Origin: Polyangium sp. y55x31
Lineage (GTDB): Bacteria; Myxococcota_A; Polyangia; Polyangiales; Polyangiaceae
Length of the DNA: 64,000 nt
Direction of reading: 5' to 3'
NCBI RefSeq assembly: GCF_029946505.1
Contig: NZ_JARZHG010000002.1
Coordinates: 496,001 to 560,000 of the forward strand
The notes under the pieces were generated by a model. It had not been told where the DNA came from. It searched no databases and worked only from the letters and a program-made list of their open reading frames with translations. Shown piece by piece: positions 13,876 to 22,349 of this stretch (position 1 is its first letter; every line of letters starts with the position of its first letter). The position numbers and the translations under genes are program-made.

Positions 13876-15131
13876 GCCGCGCGAACTGGCTTTTCGCGAT
13901 GGGCGCGCTCGCGCTCGCCTCGGTCTCGCATTCGGGCTCGGGCCGGGCCGAGGAGCCGGCCGAGGATCGGGCCTCGATGGGCCCCGAGGTGCTGCACAAC
14001 CCGACGCTGGAGCGAACGGCCGAACAAGGCATCCTGCGCGCCGTTCCCATTTCGATCGAGCTCCCCATCGACATCGCGCTTCGCGCCCGCCGCGTGCTCG
14101 TGCATTATCGGCTCTGGGGGGATCCGGATTGGACCGCGCTCGAAATGCGTCGAACCGGCGCGAAATACGAGGGCGCGATCCCGTGCCTGGAGATCAGCAC
14201 CGTCACCGGGGATCTCCGCTACTACATCCGCGTCCACGACGCCGAGGGCCGCGTGATCGCGACGGGCGCGTCCCGCGCGCGGCCGTACCTCGTGACCATC
14301 AAGCACGACACCATGCTCGAGCCCGGCCAGGGCAGCGGCGCGAAATGCCCCGATCCGGCCGATTGTCCCGCCGGCCTGCTCGGCTGCCCGAGCGAACGCG
14401 TCGTGGAGATCGCCTGCCAGTCGGACGCCGATTGCGAGGGCGGCGCGACGTGTGGCTGGCGTGGGTTCTGCGAGCGGATCGACCGGCGCAAGAACTGGTT
14501 CTCCGTCGGCGTGCAGCAAGACGTGGGCGCCTTCGCCACCGCGGGCGTGTGCAGCCTCCATTCACAGGAAAACGAGGGGTACGCCTGTTTCCGCGCGGAC
14601 GACGCGCAATACACGGGCACGCCGGTGCAGACGAACACGCCGCTCACCGGGGGCCTCGGGCCGACGCGGATCGTCCTCGGATACGAGCGGTTGATCCATT
14701 ACGATACGACGCTCGGCATCCGGCTCGGCTGGGCCTTCCTCGGCGAGGGACCGACGCCGCGCGAGGGCACGGCGTTCGTGCCGTTCTCCCTCGCCGTCCG
14801 CGCGACGCATTGGTTCGGCGACGACCTCTTCGCCCGCTCCGGGCTCCGGCCGTATACGTTCCTCACCGGCGGGTATGCGATGGTCGACGTGAAGGGACGC
14901 ACGGTCGTCCGGGAAAACCCGCTCGCCCCGCCGTACCAGGGCGGCAACGACCTGGAGCAGGAGGTCACGGTCTGGAAACGCGCGGGCGACGGCTTCGTCG
15001 GCGCCGGGACCGGCCTCGCATTCGCGTGGGAGAGCCGCCGCGCGGCCTTCGTGGAGATCGCGGCCCATTCCGTGTTCCCGTTCGGCGCGTTCGTGTTCGC
15101 GCCGAGCGCGGGGGTGACCCTCGGCTTCTGA
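13872..15131 (+). CDS. Secreted/outer-membrane hypothetical protein with Cys-rich module, 419 aa
   Basis: ATG overlaps the stop of the OmpA gene. It has a signal peptide (MSRANWLFAMGALALASVSH) and then a region with a beta-sandwich look (VLVHYRLWGDPDWTALEM, YYIRVHDAEGRVIATG), as in proteins that carry a carbohydrate-binding-like module. A short Cys cluster (CPDPADCPAGLLGC, CQSDADCEGGATCGWRGFC) follows, and the C-terminal 200 residues alternate hydrophobic and polar residues and end in VTLGF, as in outer-membrane barrels. Its position between an OmpA protein and two lipoproteins suggests a shared envelope assembly. No enzymatic motif is visible. Confidence 0.75.
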   Translation: MSRANWLFAMGALALASVSHSGSGRAEEPAEDRASMGPEVLHNPTLERTAEQGILRAVPISIELPIDIALRARRVLVHYRLWGDPDWTALEMRRTGAKYEGAIPCLEISTVTGDLRYYIRVHDAEGRVIATGASRARPYLVTIKHDTMLEPGQGSGAKCPDPADCPAGLLGCPSERVVEIACQSDADCEGGATCGWRGFCERIDRRKNWFSVGVQQDVGAFATAGVCSLHSQENEGYACFRADDAQYTGTPVQTNTPLTGGLGPTRIVLGYERLIHYDTTLGIRLGWAFLGEGPTPREGTAFVPFSLAVRATHWFGDDLFARSGLRPYTFLTGGYAMVDVKGRTVVRENPLAPPYQGGNDLEQEVTVWKRAGDGFVGAGTGLAFAWESRRAAFVEIAAHSVFPFGAFVFAPSAGVTLGF

Positions 15132-15144
15132 AGGGAGGCGCAGA

Positions 15145-15534
15145 TTGTTGCAAGCGTTGCTCCGGAACCTCTGTCTCGCGTGGGCGAGCGCCGCCCTCGT
15201 GGCCGGCTGCGCGTCGGACGCATTGACCCCGCCCGAGGCCCGCATCGATACCCCCGGCGCCTTCGTGGCCGTGGAGGGGTATTACGAGCCGGGCGAGCTC
15301 ACGCTCGTCCGCATCCTCGATCGCCTGCAATTCGAGGAGGGGCGGCTCCTGTTCATGACGATCCACGACGCCCGCCCCGAGACGTACGAGGAGGCGCGCG
15401 AGCTCGCCAAGGACCCCGAGCTCCCGATCCGCGATCTCATCCGCATCGAACCGGACACCGTGGTCACGCAATCGCCGCACCAGGTCGTCTGGTTCCGCAC
15501 GCTCACGAAAAAAGAGCAGGAGCGCGTGCCGTGA
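15145..15534 (+). CDS. Putative lipoprotein, 129 aa
   Basis: A TTG start at 15145 is chosen because GGGAGG stands 7 bases upstream and the reading begins a classical lipoprotein signal (LAWASAALVAGC). The mature part contains a compact alpha/beta domain (VEGYYEPGELTLVRILDRLQFEEGRLLFMTI). No family is recognised. Its stop overlaps the next gene's GTG (GTGA), so it belongs to the same operon as the OmpA gene, 13 bases downstream of its neighbour. Confidence 0.75.
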   Translation: MLQALLRNLCLAWASAALVAGCASDALTPPEARIDTPGAFVAVEGYYEPGELTLVRILDRLQFEEGRLLFMTIHDARPETYEEARELAKDPELPIRDLIRIEPDTVVTQSPHQVVWFRTLTKKEQERVP

Positions 15535-16025
15535 AACCGAAAAAGCTCGTCCCCCTCGTGCTCGTCGCCGCTGCCCTCGGCGCCCTCGCCGCGCCGCTCG
15601 CCTGCACCCGGCACGCCGACATCCGCGACGAACCCGACGGCTCGATCCTCGACCGTCCCCCCGAGTTCGACGCCGGCGGCATCCCCGAGCTCGACAGCGG
15701 CCTCGGCACGGACGCCCATCCGGCCTGCGCCGACCGGCCCACGGGCGAATGCGTCGGCTCGAACGATTTTTTGTGCGGGCTCGAGGACTGGGTCCTCGCG
15801 ACGGCGAAGGCATGCCAGGAGGCCTCGGGCTGCAAGACGAACGGCTGGCTGGAGGTGAAGATGGGCCACGGCGGGTGCGTCGAGGCCATCGGGATGGAGG
15901 AGCCGAACGACGAGGTGGTCGCTTGCCTCGTCGCGGAGATGGGCGCCGTGAAGTGCCCGTGCGGCGAGGGGATCACGACGTATTATTTCGGGGCGGGGAA
16001 CGTCGGGCCGTGCGGCTCGATGTGA
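15531..16025 (+). CDS. Cys-rich putative lipoprotein, 164 aa
   Basis: GTG start overlapping the preceding stop. The signal peptide ends in a lipobox-like LAAPLAC. The mature protein starts with an acidic, Pro/Gly-rich linker (DEPDGSILDRPPEFDAGG) and ends in a folded part with about ten cysteines (CVGSNDFLCGLEDW, CLVAEMGAVKCPCGEG), probably disulphide-bonded in the periplasm or on the surface. No known family recognised. It is the last gene of the four-gene envelope operon starting at 12205 and ends 9 bases before the converging cytochrome-like gene. Confidence 0.75.
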   Translation: MKPKKLVPLVLVAAALGALAAPLACTRHADIRDEPDGSILDRPPEFDAGGIPELDSGLGTDAHPACADRPTGECVGSNDFLCGLEDWVLATAKACQEASGCKTNGWLEVKMGHGGCVEAIGMEEPNDEVVACLVAEMGAVKCPCGEGITTYYFGAGNVGPCGSM

Positions 16026-16034
16026 AGCAGAGCG

Positions 16035-17585
16035 TCACTTCGGAATGGCGCCGTCGCTGGGTTCGAGGCTGTTCATGATGGCCCCGACGTCGCACGCTTG
16101 AAGGTACGTCGAGAGGACCTCCGCGCGACGCGGCAAAAACACGTCCGTGAGCGCCTCCGAGAGCGTGCCGTTCTCGTCGATGTGCACCTCGCCGAGCGTG
16201 GACGGGAACGTGAGCCCGCAGCCGAGCGACCGGTCCGGACCGAGGAAACGCTGCGGCGCGTGGCAACCGGCGCAGGTGAGCGACGTCGCGCGGTGCAGGA
16301 CGGCCTCGGGCGTGAGCGGATCGGTCGGGGGGCAATCAAGGCCCACCCCGTAGAGGTCGAGCCCCATCTGGATCTCGGACGCGAAATCGGAGCCCGCGAC
16401 GCCGATCGCGCGCGACGCATAATCGACGGACGCGTCCCCGGAGACGACGCTCTCGCCCATGTTGAATTGCTTGCCGGTCCGCATGCGGACCTTGGGGAGC
16501 TCCTTCTGCCCGAGATCCCAGAGGCTGATATTGACGAACTCGCTCCGGAAGCTCACCGCGGTCTCCGAGTCGTTCGTGCTGTCAAACAGCTCCGGCAGCG
16601 GGTTGTTCTTGACCGTGACCGGCTGGAACGTGAGCTTGAACTCCATCGACCCCGGCGGCGTGCGCTTCAGGTGATACTCGCGCATCTCCCAGGGCACCTG
16701 CATCTGCTGGCTCACGCGCACCTGGCCGTGCGAGGCGCTGTAAGGGTCCTCCTCGGAGGAGACGGCGCCGTAATTGTCAGGGTGGACGACGGGCAAGAAG
16801 CCCTGCAGACCCGTGAAGAAGAGCTCTTCGAGTTTGTCCGCCACGACCTCGACGTCCGTCTCGTTCGCGAGGCTCCCCCAGGCCTCGGCCACGGGGCGGC
16901 AGCCCGAGATGACGTCGAAGTTCAACGAATTCGGCAGCGCCGCCTCGAAGATCAAGAAAACGCGATTCGACGGATCCGTGCGGCCCGAGGTCTTCGCATA
17001 CACGATGCGGTGCTCGCCGCAGGTCGATCCGCTCGTGGGCGTGAGGTCGAAGCGGTTGACGATCGCCACGGGCACGAAGGAGTCGGGGTGGCCCGCCTCG
17101 AAGAGGCCCGTGCTCGACGCGAGCGCGCCCTCGGCCCGCGGACAGAAGAGGGCCGCGCCGTTCTTGAACGCGGCGTTGTCCGGATCGTCGCAATGCGGGT
17201 TGTCCGCAAAAACCCCCTCGGCCGCGGGGTTCTGCGCGTCGAAGAGGCGCCTCACGAGCTCGTCGGGCGTGGTGTCTTCCCCCGCGAGCGTGATGATCTG
17301 CTGGAGGACGCGGTCGAGGCTGAAGCGCGCGAGCACGGCCGGATCCCGCACCATGAGCGCGCGGCTGTCCGCGGCGACGGTGATGTCCGGGTCGCAGGTG
17401 GGGACGTCCGGATAATCGACCGGCGGCACGTCCGGAGGATCCGGGATGGGGAAATCAGGTTGCTCGCCCGAGCTGCTCGGTACGATGCCCCCGCCCTCGC
17501 TCTGCCCCCCGCAGCCTACGAGGAGCCCGAGGACCGCTGCCACCACCAATGGCCGAACACTGAAGCGAGAAAGCTCGAAAGCCAT
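16035..17585 (-). CDS. Lipoprotein with a single c-type haem motif (CxxCH)
   Basis: 516 residues. The start ATG 17585 has GGAGGG upstream and gives a lipobox (GLLVGC). The mature region starts with a Pro/Asp-rich linker. Most of the protein shows no family I can name, but near the C-terminus there is one haem-attachment motif, CAGCH (about residue 455), in a context (SLTCAGCHAPQRFLG) typical of extracytoplasmic cytochromes of the myxobacterial type. It therefore probably binds one covalently attached haem, though a distal ligand is not evident. It is monocistronic as far as the sequence shows, and converges tightly with the envelope operon. Confidence 0.75.
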   Translation of the reverse strand: MAFELSRFSVRPLVVAAVLGLLVGCGGQSEGGGIVPSSSGEQPDFPIPDPPDVPPVDYPDVPTCDPDITVAADSRALMVRDPAVLARFSLDRVLQQIITLAGEDTTPDELVRRLFDAQNPAAEGVFADNPHCDDPDNAAFKNGAALFCPRAEGALASSTGLFEAGHPDSFVPVAIVNRFDLTPTSGSTCGEHRIVYAKTSGRTDPSNRVFLIFEAALPNSLNFDVISGCRPVAEAWGSLANETDVEVVADKLEELFFTGLQGFLPVVHPDNYGAVSSEEDPYSASHGQVRVSQQMQVPWEMREYHLKRTPPGSMEFKLTFQPVTVKNNPLPELFDSTNDSETAVSFRSEFVNISLWDLGQKELPKVRMRTGKQFNMGESVVSGDASVDYASRAIGVAGSDFASEIQMGLDLYGVGLDCPPTDPLTPEAVLHRATSLTCAGCHAPQRFLGPDRSLGCGLTFPSTLGEVHIDENGTLSEALTDVFLPRRAEVLSTYLQACDVGAIMNSLEPSDGAIPK

Positions 17586-17664
17586 GAGTCCCTCCACCCT
17601 GGAAAGTAACGAGGAATCCTCAGAGGGTATCGGGCCCCACGTCGGGGTCAAGAGGGAGCGAACG

Positions 17665-18471
17665 TCAGGATTCGGCCGACGAGGCTGCGGTCGAGCTCCC
17701 ATCCTGCTTGGACGGAGCCTCGGCGACGCGGCCGCCGAGGGAGATGAGCATCTCGGCGACGGCCGCATGCGTGCGGTCGCGCAGGTCGACGACGCGCGCC
17801 GCCTCCTTGCCCGTGTCGAGGGGATGGATGGGCTTGCCCACGCGCACGCGCACGAGGCGCATGGAGCCGTCGCCCGTGTCGATGGCGCCCTTCTGCATGA
17901 GGTTGCCCGCGCCCTCCAGCGCGACGGGGACGACGGGGACGCCGGCGCGCACGGCGGCGTAGAAGCCGCCCATTTTGAACTCCTTGAGAACGCCGTCCTC
18001 GCTGCGCGTGCCCTCGGGGAAGACGAGCAGGGGTTTTCCGTGCCCGAGGACCTCCGTGAACCGCTTGATGACCTCGGCCGCGACCCGCGGCCCGCCCCCA
18101 CGCTCGACCGGGACGTGCCCCGCGAGCTTGAGGTGCCAGCCGAGGAAAGGAATGTTCATGAGCTCGCGCTTGGCAGCCCACTTGTAATCCCCCGGGAGGA
18201 CCGCGCCGAGGACGAGGATGTCGAGCAGGCTCTGGTGATTCGAGCAATAGACGTATGCGCCCTCGGTGGGCACGTTCTCGAGCCCCGTGGCCTCGACGTC
18301 GATGTGCAGCCCCCGCGCGCTCGACTTGCACCAGCGCTTCATTGCCCAGGTGCTCGCGCTGTGATCCTTCGTGAGCGGGCCGAGCGTGAGCGAGATCGTC
18401 CCATACCCTACGGTGCGAGCCGTGAAAGGCCCCCACTGACGCGCGGCGCGAATGGCTTCTCGGAGCTGCAT
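17665..18471 (-). CDS. plsC: 1-acyl-sn-glycerol-3-phosphate acyltransferase
   Basis: 268 residues. Transfers an acyl chain to lysophosphatidate at the inner membrane, giving phosphatidate for phospholipid synthesis. The PlsC/LPLAT motifs are clear: NHQSLLD (the NHx4D catalytic motif, near residue 78), the glycine/arginine block VPVERGG, FPEGTRS (near 152) and the PVVPVAL motif. The N-terminus has a moderately hydrophobic segment. AGGAAGG lies 8 bases before ATG 18471. Several PlsC paralogues usually exist in myxobacteria, so the gene symbol denotes the family rather than the housekeeping copy. The C-terminal tail is Ser/Ala-rich and unstructured. Confidence 0.88.
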   Translation of the reverse strand: MQLREAIRAARQWGPFTARTVGYGTISLTLGPLTKDHSASTWAMKRWCKSSARGLHIDVEATGLENVPTEGAYVYCSNHQSLLDILVLGAVLPGDYKWAAKRELMNIPFLGWHLKLAGHVPVERGGGPRVAAEVIKRFTEVLGHGKPLLVFPEGTRSEDGVLKEFKMGGFYAAVRAGVPVVPVALEGAGNLMQKGAIDTGDGSMRLVRVRVGKPIHPLDTGKEAARVVDLRDRTHAAVAEMLISLGGRVAEAPSKQDGSSTAASSAES

Positions 18472-18624
18472 GGATTTGCCTTCCTAACACCACGCGGGAA
18501 GCAATTCCAGAGCTGCAACGTGCGCAAAATGCTTCGCAGAGGTGCGAAGGAGGCCGCGTGAGCCGCGCTCGGAAGCGCTCGAACGAGCGGAGCGCCAAGA
18601 AACCAGGGCGCGCGCGTGGGGACC

Positions 18625-19185
18625 TCAGCCCAAGATCACGAACGGCGCTTCCACGAACGATCGGTCTTTCCAGACGAATAACTTGTGCTCGTCGACCACG
18701 GGCCCGCTCACGCCCGCGCGCACGCTCGTCACGAGGAACGAGACCGGCCACGGCGGCCCCGCGCCGAGCCGCCCCGATCCCCCTTCCTCTGCCGGCGGAT
18801 CGCCGCCCGACATGACCGCGGCGTCGGTCGCGCTGAAGTACGCACCCACGTCGAGGTGCGAGTGGTAAATCACCTTCACGGGGCGCCCGGACGCGCGCCC
18901 GCGATGCACGGCGTCATTGAACTTCTTCTCGTCGAATGCAAAAAAGGTGCGCGCCGTCCGGAAGAACGTGGCCGGGTCGAGCTGGTGCAGCCGCGCCGCC
19001 AGGTTCGGGAGCGGCACGAGCTCGTCGCAGAGCAGCGCGTCATTCGCCGGTCCGACGAGGTATCCACAAGCCTCCTCGTCCTTCAGGTACCGCGCGCACG
19101 CGTCGTCCTCGAGGGCCCGCACGACCGCGCGCGTGAAGCGCAGGTCGCCCCACATCCACGGCGCGTCGAAGCTCGTCCCGCTCAA
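18625..19185 (-). CDS. JAB1/MPN (JAMM) family metalloprotease-like protein
   Basis: 186 residues. The JAMM zinc signature is complete: Glu37 or Glu38 (DEEACGYLVG), His108-Ser-His110, Ser118 and Asp121, i.e. HxHx7Sx2D. Prokaryotic members cleave isopeptide or C-terminal adducts from ubiquitin-like sulphur carriers such as ThiS, MoaD or CysO. Here no ThiF/MoeB or ThiS gene is next to it, so the substrate is open. TTG 19185 was chosen as start because a strong GGGGAGGGG ribosome site precedes it; ATG 19155 is the alternative. It is upstream of plsC on the same strand with 153 bases between, and divergent from the type VI secretion genes. Confidence 0.85.
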   Translation of the reverse strand: MSGTSFDAPWMWGDLRFTRAVVRALEDDACARYLKDEEACGYLVGPANDALLCDELVPLPNLAARLHQLDPATFFRTARTFFAFDEKKFNDAVHRGRASGRPVKVIYHSHLDVGAYFSATDAAVMSGGDPPAEEGGSGRLGAGPPWPVSFLVTSVRAGVSGPVVDEHKLFVWKDRSFVEAPFVILG

Positions 19186-19247
19186 CGCCCCCTCCCCGCC
19201 TCGACCATTCTCTCGCGTCGTCGCTTTTGCATTCGTGGCTACTCGTG

Positions 19248-19253
19248 TAGGCT
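19248..19253 (+). promoter_or_regulatory. Candidate -10 hexamer (TAGGCT) of a leaderless transcript
   Basis: TAGGCT lies 6 bases before the ATG of the muramidase gene and no Shine-Dalgarno is present. TTGCAT at 19227-19232 could be a -35 with a short 15-base spacer. Confidence 0.3.
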
Positions 19254-19259
19254 GCGCCC

Positions 19260-19946
19260 ATGGAGATCAGCCAGGAGGCGATCGACCTGATCATCGCCTG
19301 GGAAGTGGGCGGGGGCGATCGCGACGCCGCGAGGCCCCAGTACGACGCCATCTATACGCGCCCGCACTGGCCCGGCAACGAGGATTCCGGGCTCACGATC
19401 GGAATCGGCTACGATCTTCGCTTCGCGAAGAGCTGGTTCGAAGGCGACTGGAAGATGCGCCTCGCCGCGCTCCCCGTGCGCGACGCGTATGAACGCCTCC
19501 TCGCCTACGTCGGCAAGGGCGGCTCGCGCGACGCGGTGAGGGCCACGCGGGATATCTCGATTCCCTGGGACGACGCCATTGCCGTCTTCCGCCTCCGCCG
19601 CCTGCCGTCGTTCATCGAGGACGCGCGGCGCGCCTTCCCCGGCGTCGACGCGCTCGGCCCGCACGTCTGGGGCGCGCTCACCTCGCTCGTCTACAACTGC
19701 GGCACGGGGACGAGGAACAAGCCGCTCAAGGAGAAGGCGTATAGCGCCATCCGCGCGGCCGTCACAGCCAAGAACATCCAGGGCATCGCCGACAGCCTTC
19801 GCATGATGAAGGCGTTCCACACCGCGGCGACGCCGAAGGTCGCCCGCGGCCTGCACAGACGCCGCGACGCCGAGGCCGAGCTCGTGCTGAAGAGCCGGAT
19901 CCTCGAGGCAGGCGCGATCCCACAACCCAACGTGTCCGTAGCTTGA
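19260..19946 (+). CDS. Lysozyme-like muramidase (pesticin/T4-lysozyme type), probable T6SS effector
   Basis: 228 residues, no signal peptide. The N-terminus has the lysozyme catalytic arrangement: Glu15 in IIAWEVGGGD and the GLTIGIGYDL motif (Thr46, Asp52), as in GH24-like and pesticin-type muramidases that cut the glycan strands of peptidoglycan. A later helix (WGALTSLVYNCG) matches the family's conserved core. Without an export signal it needs another route, and the next gene, 13 bases downstream, is vgrG. That makes delivery by a type VI secretion spike the natural reading. No immunity protein is visible next to it. Effector status is inferred from context; the enzyme fold is seen in the sequence. 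Confidence 0.8.
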   Translation: MEISQEAIDLIIAWEVGGGDRDAARPQYDAIYTRPHWPGNEDSGLTIGIGYDLRFAKSWFEGDWKMRLAALPVRDAYERLLAYVGKGGSRDAVRATRDISIPWDDAIAVFRLRRLPSFIEDARRAFPGVDALGPHVWGALTSLVYNCGTGTRNKPLKEKAYSAIRAAVTAKNIQGIADSLRMMKAFHTAATPKVARGLHRRRDAEAELVLKSRILEAGAIPQPNVSVA

Positions 19947-19959
19947 GCCGGAGGAGCCG

Positions 19960-22326
19960 ATGAGCATGCAGAACCACGTCACCCTCGAGATCGCGAGCGG
20001 CGATCCGCTCGACGTCCGCACCTTCGCCGTCAAGCAAGGGATCAATCAGCTCTTCCACGTCGAGGCCCGCGTGGTCTCGCGCTCGCTCGACATCGATTTC
20101 GACGAGGTCATCGGCAAACCCGCGACCTTCACGATGCGCACGCTCCTCGCGCAGCCCTCCTGGCAGGGCATCTGCTCGCAGATCGAGCAAGTGCGCGTGG
20201 ACGCGCAGGGCCTCGCGACCTACACGGTCACGCTGCAGCCGCGCGCGTGGCTCATGACCCAACGCAAGAATTACCGCGTCTTCCAGTTCGACACCGAGAT
20301 CGACATCGCGAAGAAGCTGCTCGGCGAGTGGGGTGTTCCGTTCGAGGAGCGCGTCGATCCAGGCAACTACAAGCCCCGGAAATACCGCTGCCAGTACGGC
20401 GAGACGGACTTCGCCTACTTCAGCCGCGTCCTCGAGGACGCCGGCGTCTCCTACTACTTCGAGCAGCAAGAAGGGAACACCGTCCTCGTCCTCGACGACG
20501 CCCCACACTCGCGCGATCTCACGAAGCCCAAGGTCCGCTTCCACGACGCCCCGACGAACACGGACGGGGAGTTCGTCACGCGTGTGGCCGTCCAGCAGCG
20601 CGTGCGGCCCGGCAAGGTGACGATCGCGGATCTCGACTACCGCAGGCCGAGCACGAACCAGCCCCGCCTCGCCGCCACGGGCGGCCTGCCGCAAGAGCAA
20701 GAGCTCGAGCAGTTCCACTACGAGCCCGGCGCCTTCCTCTACACGCAGGAGGGCGGCGGAGGCTCGACCCCGACCGCAGACGATCGCGGCAGCTCCCGCA
20801 CCGACGAGCAGCTCGGGAGCGTGAAGACGCAGAACCGCCTGCACGGCAAGCGCGGCTCGGCCAAACGCATCACGTTCGAATCGAACGCCATCGACCTCGT
20901 CCCCGGCGTGATCATGAGCGTCTCGGGCCACCCACACCGCGCCCTCGCCGCAGCAAGCTCGCTGCTCGTGAGCGAGGCCCTCATCGAAGGCGACCACGAC
21001 GACGAGTGGCGTGTCCACGCCGAGGTCGTCCCGACAGACTCGCCGTACAAACCCGACACGAAGACGACGCGGCCCAAGGTGACCGGCCTCGAGAGCGCGA
21101 CCGTCGTGGGCCCCGAGGGCGAGGAGATCCACACCGACGAATACGGCCGCGTCCGCGTGCAATTCCACTGGGATCGCGAGGGCGCACGCAACGAGACGAG
21201 CTCATGCTGGATCCCATGCAGCCAGCCGTGGGCCGGCGCCGGCTTCGGCGGCGTGAACCTGCCACGCATCGGGCAAGAGGTGCTCGTCGAGTTCCTGGGC
21301 GGCGATCCAGATCGGCCCGTCGTCGTCGGCCGCGTCTTCACAGAGACGCAGCCGCCGCCCTACAAGCTGCCCGAGTTCAAGAAGGTGAGCGGCCTGCGCT
21401 CGGAGTCGAGCCCACGCGTGATCGCCGGCGGCGCCGACGGAGCAAGCAGCGGGATGTCCTCCGCCGGAGGCCTGCTCGGCGGAAACCCGTCGCCACTCGG
21501 CAACTCAGGGCTCGTCGACACGCTGAACCACCAGTTCTTCGGGGCCAAATCACCCGACCAGCAGACGCACTCCTGGAAGGGCAACGAGATCAGCTTCTTC
21601 GACCAGCCAAGCAAGCAGCAGCTCTACCTGCAGGCCGAGCGCGACATGAACGTCGTCGTGAAGAACACGCAGACGACAGTGATCGGCAACGTACGGAGCA
21701 CGAAGGTAGGGACCGACGACGTGCTCGGCGTGAACCACAAGCAACTCGTGGTAGTCGGGAACAACCAGACGACGAGCGTAGGCGGCGACCGATACGTCGG
21801 CGTGACGAAAACCCAAACGCACGAGATCATCGGCGACATCTCCGTCACGGGACAGGCCAACCAAACCTACGAGATCGCCGAGACATTCAAGTCGACGTCG
21901 AAGGTCCACCACTTCGTCAGCCACGAAAAGATCATCCTGCAAGTCGGCAGCTCGACGATCGTGATGCAGCCCAACTTCATCGTGATCCAAGCAGACGACG
22001 TATTCATCAACCCCGGCGCCGAAGAGACACAGAAGGCAGTCAACGGCGAGCGCCCAGAAAAACCCGAGGAGAAGGCCGCGCGCGAGCAGAAAGAGAAGGA
22101 CGCCGCGCTCGAGAAAGAGAGGGCGCGCAAGGCCTGGGAGAGGGCAAACGACGACTACAAGAAGATGGGCGAGACCCAGCGATCCCGCATGAGCGAGGAG
22201 CGAACAGCCGAGTACATGAAGCGGCGTTGGCAAACCCACTACCAGTCGCAAGGCGGCGACCTCTCCTACGGCCGCGGCGACCGAATCTACAACGGCATCC
22301 AGTCCGGCGATTACAAGCTCGACTGA
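19960..22326 (+). CDS. vgrG: Type VI secretion system spike protein VgrG
   Basis: 788 residues. Trimeric spike at the tip of the T6SS tube. The gp27-like part occupies about residues 1-370, with the typical YCCQYGETDFAYFSRVLEDAG-type motif seen here as CQYGETDFAYFSR, and the gp5-like OB fold follows (EIHTDEYGRVRVQFHWDR, CWIPCSQPWAGAGFGG, IGQEVLVEFLGGDPDRPVVVGRV). After it come the beta-prism repeats (GNVRSTKVGTDDVLGV). The last 110 residues are a highly charged helical extension, unlike plain VgrGs, which may dock cargo. GGAGGAG lies before ATG 19960. It is in an operon with the muramidase; no tube, sheath or membrane-complex genes are nearby, so this is an orphan vgrG island. Confidence 0.95.
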   Translation: MSMQNHVTLEIASGDPLDVRTFAVKQGINQLFHVEARVVSRSLDIDFDEVIGKPATFTMRTLLAQPSWQGICSQIEQVRVDAQGLATYTVTLQPRAWLMTQRKNYRVFQFDTEIDIAKKLLGEWGVPFEERVDPGNYKPRKYRCQYGETDFAYFSRVLEDAGVSYYFEQQEGNTVLVLDDAPHSRDLTKPKVRFHDAPTNTDGEFVTRVAVQQRVRPGKVTIADLDYRRPSTNQPRLAATGGLPQEQELEQFHYEPGAFLYTQEGGGGSTPTADDRGSSRTDEQLGSVKTQNRLHGKRGSAKRITFESNAIDLVPGVIMSVSGHPHRALAAASSLLVSEALIEGDHDDEWRVHAEVVPTDSPYKPDTKTTRPKVTGLESATVVGPEGEEIHTDEYGRVRVQFHWDREGARNETSSCWIPCSQPWAGAGFGGVNLPRIGQEVLVEFLGGDPDRPVVVGRVFTETQPPPYKLPEFKKVSGLRSESSPRVIAGGADGASSGMSSAGGLLGGNPSPLGNSGLVDTLNHQFFGAKSPDQQTHSWKGNEISFFDQPSKQQLYLQAERDMNVVVKNTQTTVIGNVRSTKVGTDDVLGVNHKQLVVVGNNQTTSVGGDRYVGVTKTQTHEIIGDISVTGQANQTYEIAETFKSTSKVHHFVSHEKIILQVGSSTIVMQPNFIVIQADDVFINPGAEETQKAVNGERPEKPEEKAAREQKEKDAALEKERARKAWERANDDYKKMGETQRSRMSEERTAEYMKRRWQTHYQSQGGDLSYGRGDRIYNGIQSGDYKLD

Positions 22327-22349
22327 GAGGAGCGTTGCGCCCGTCGGCA

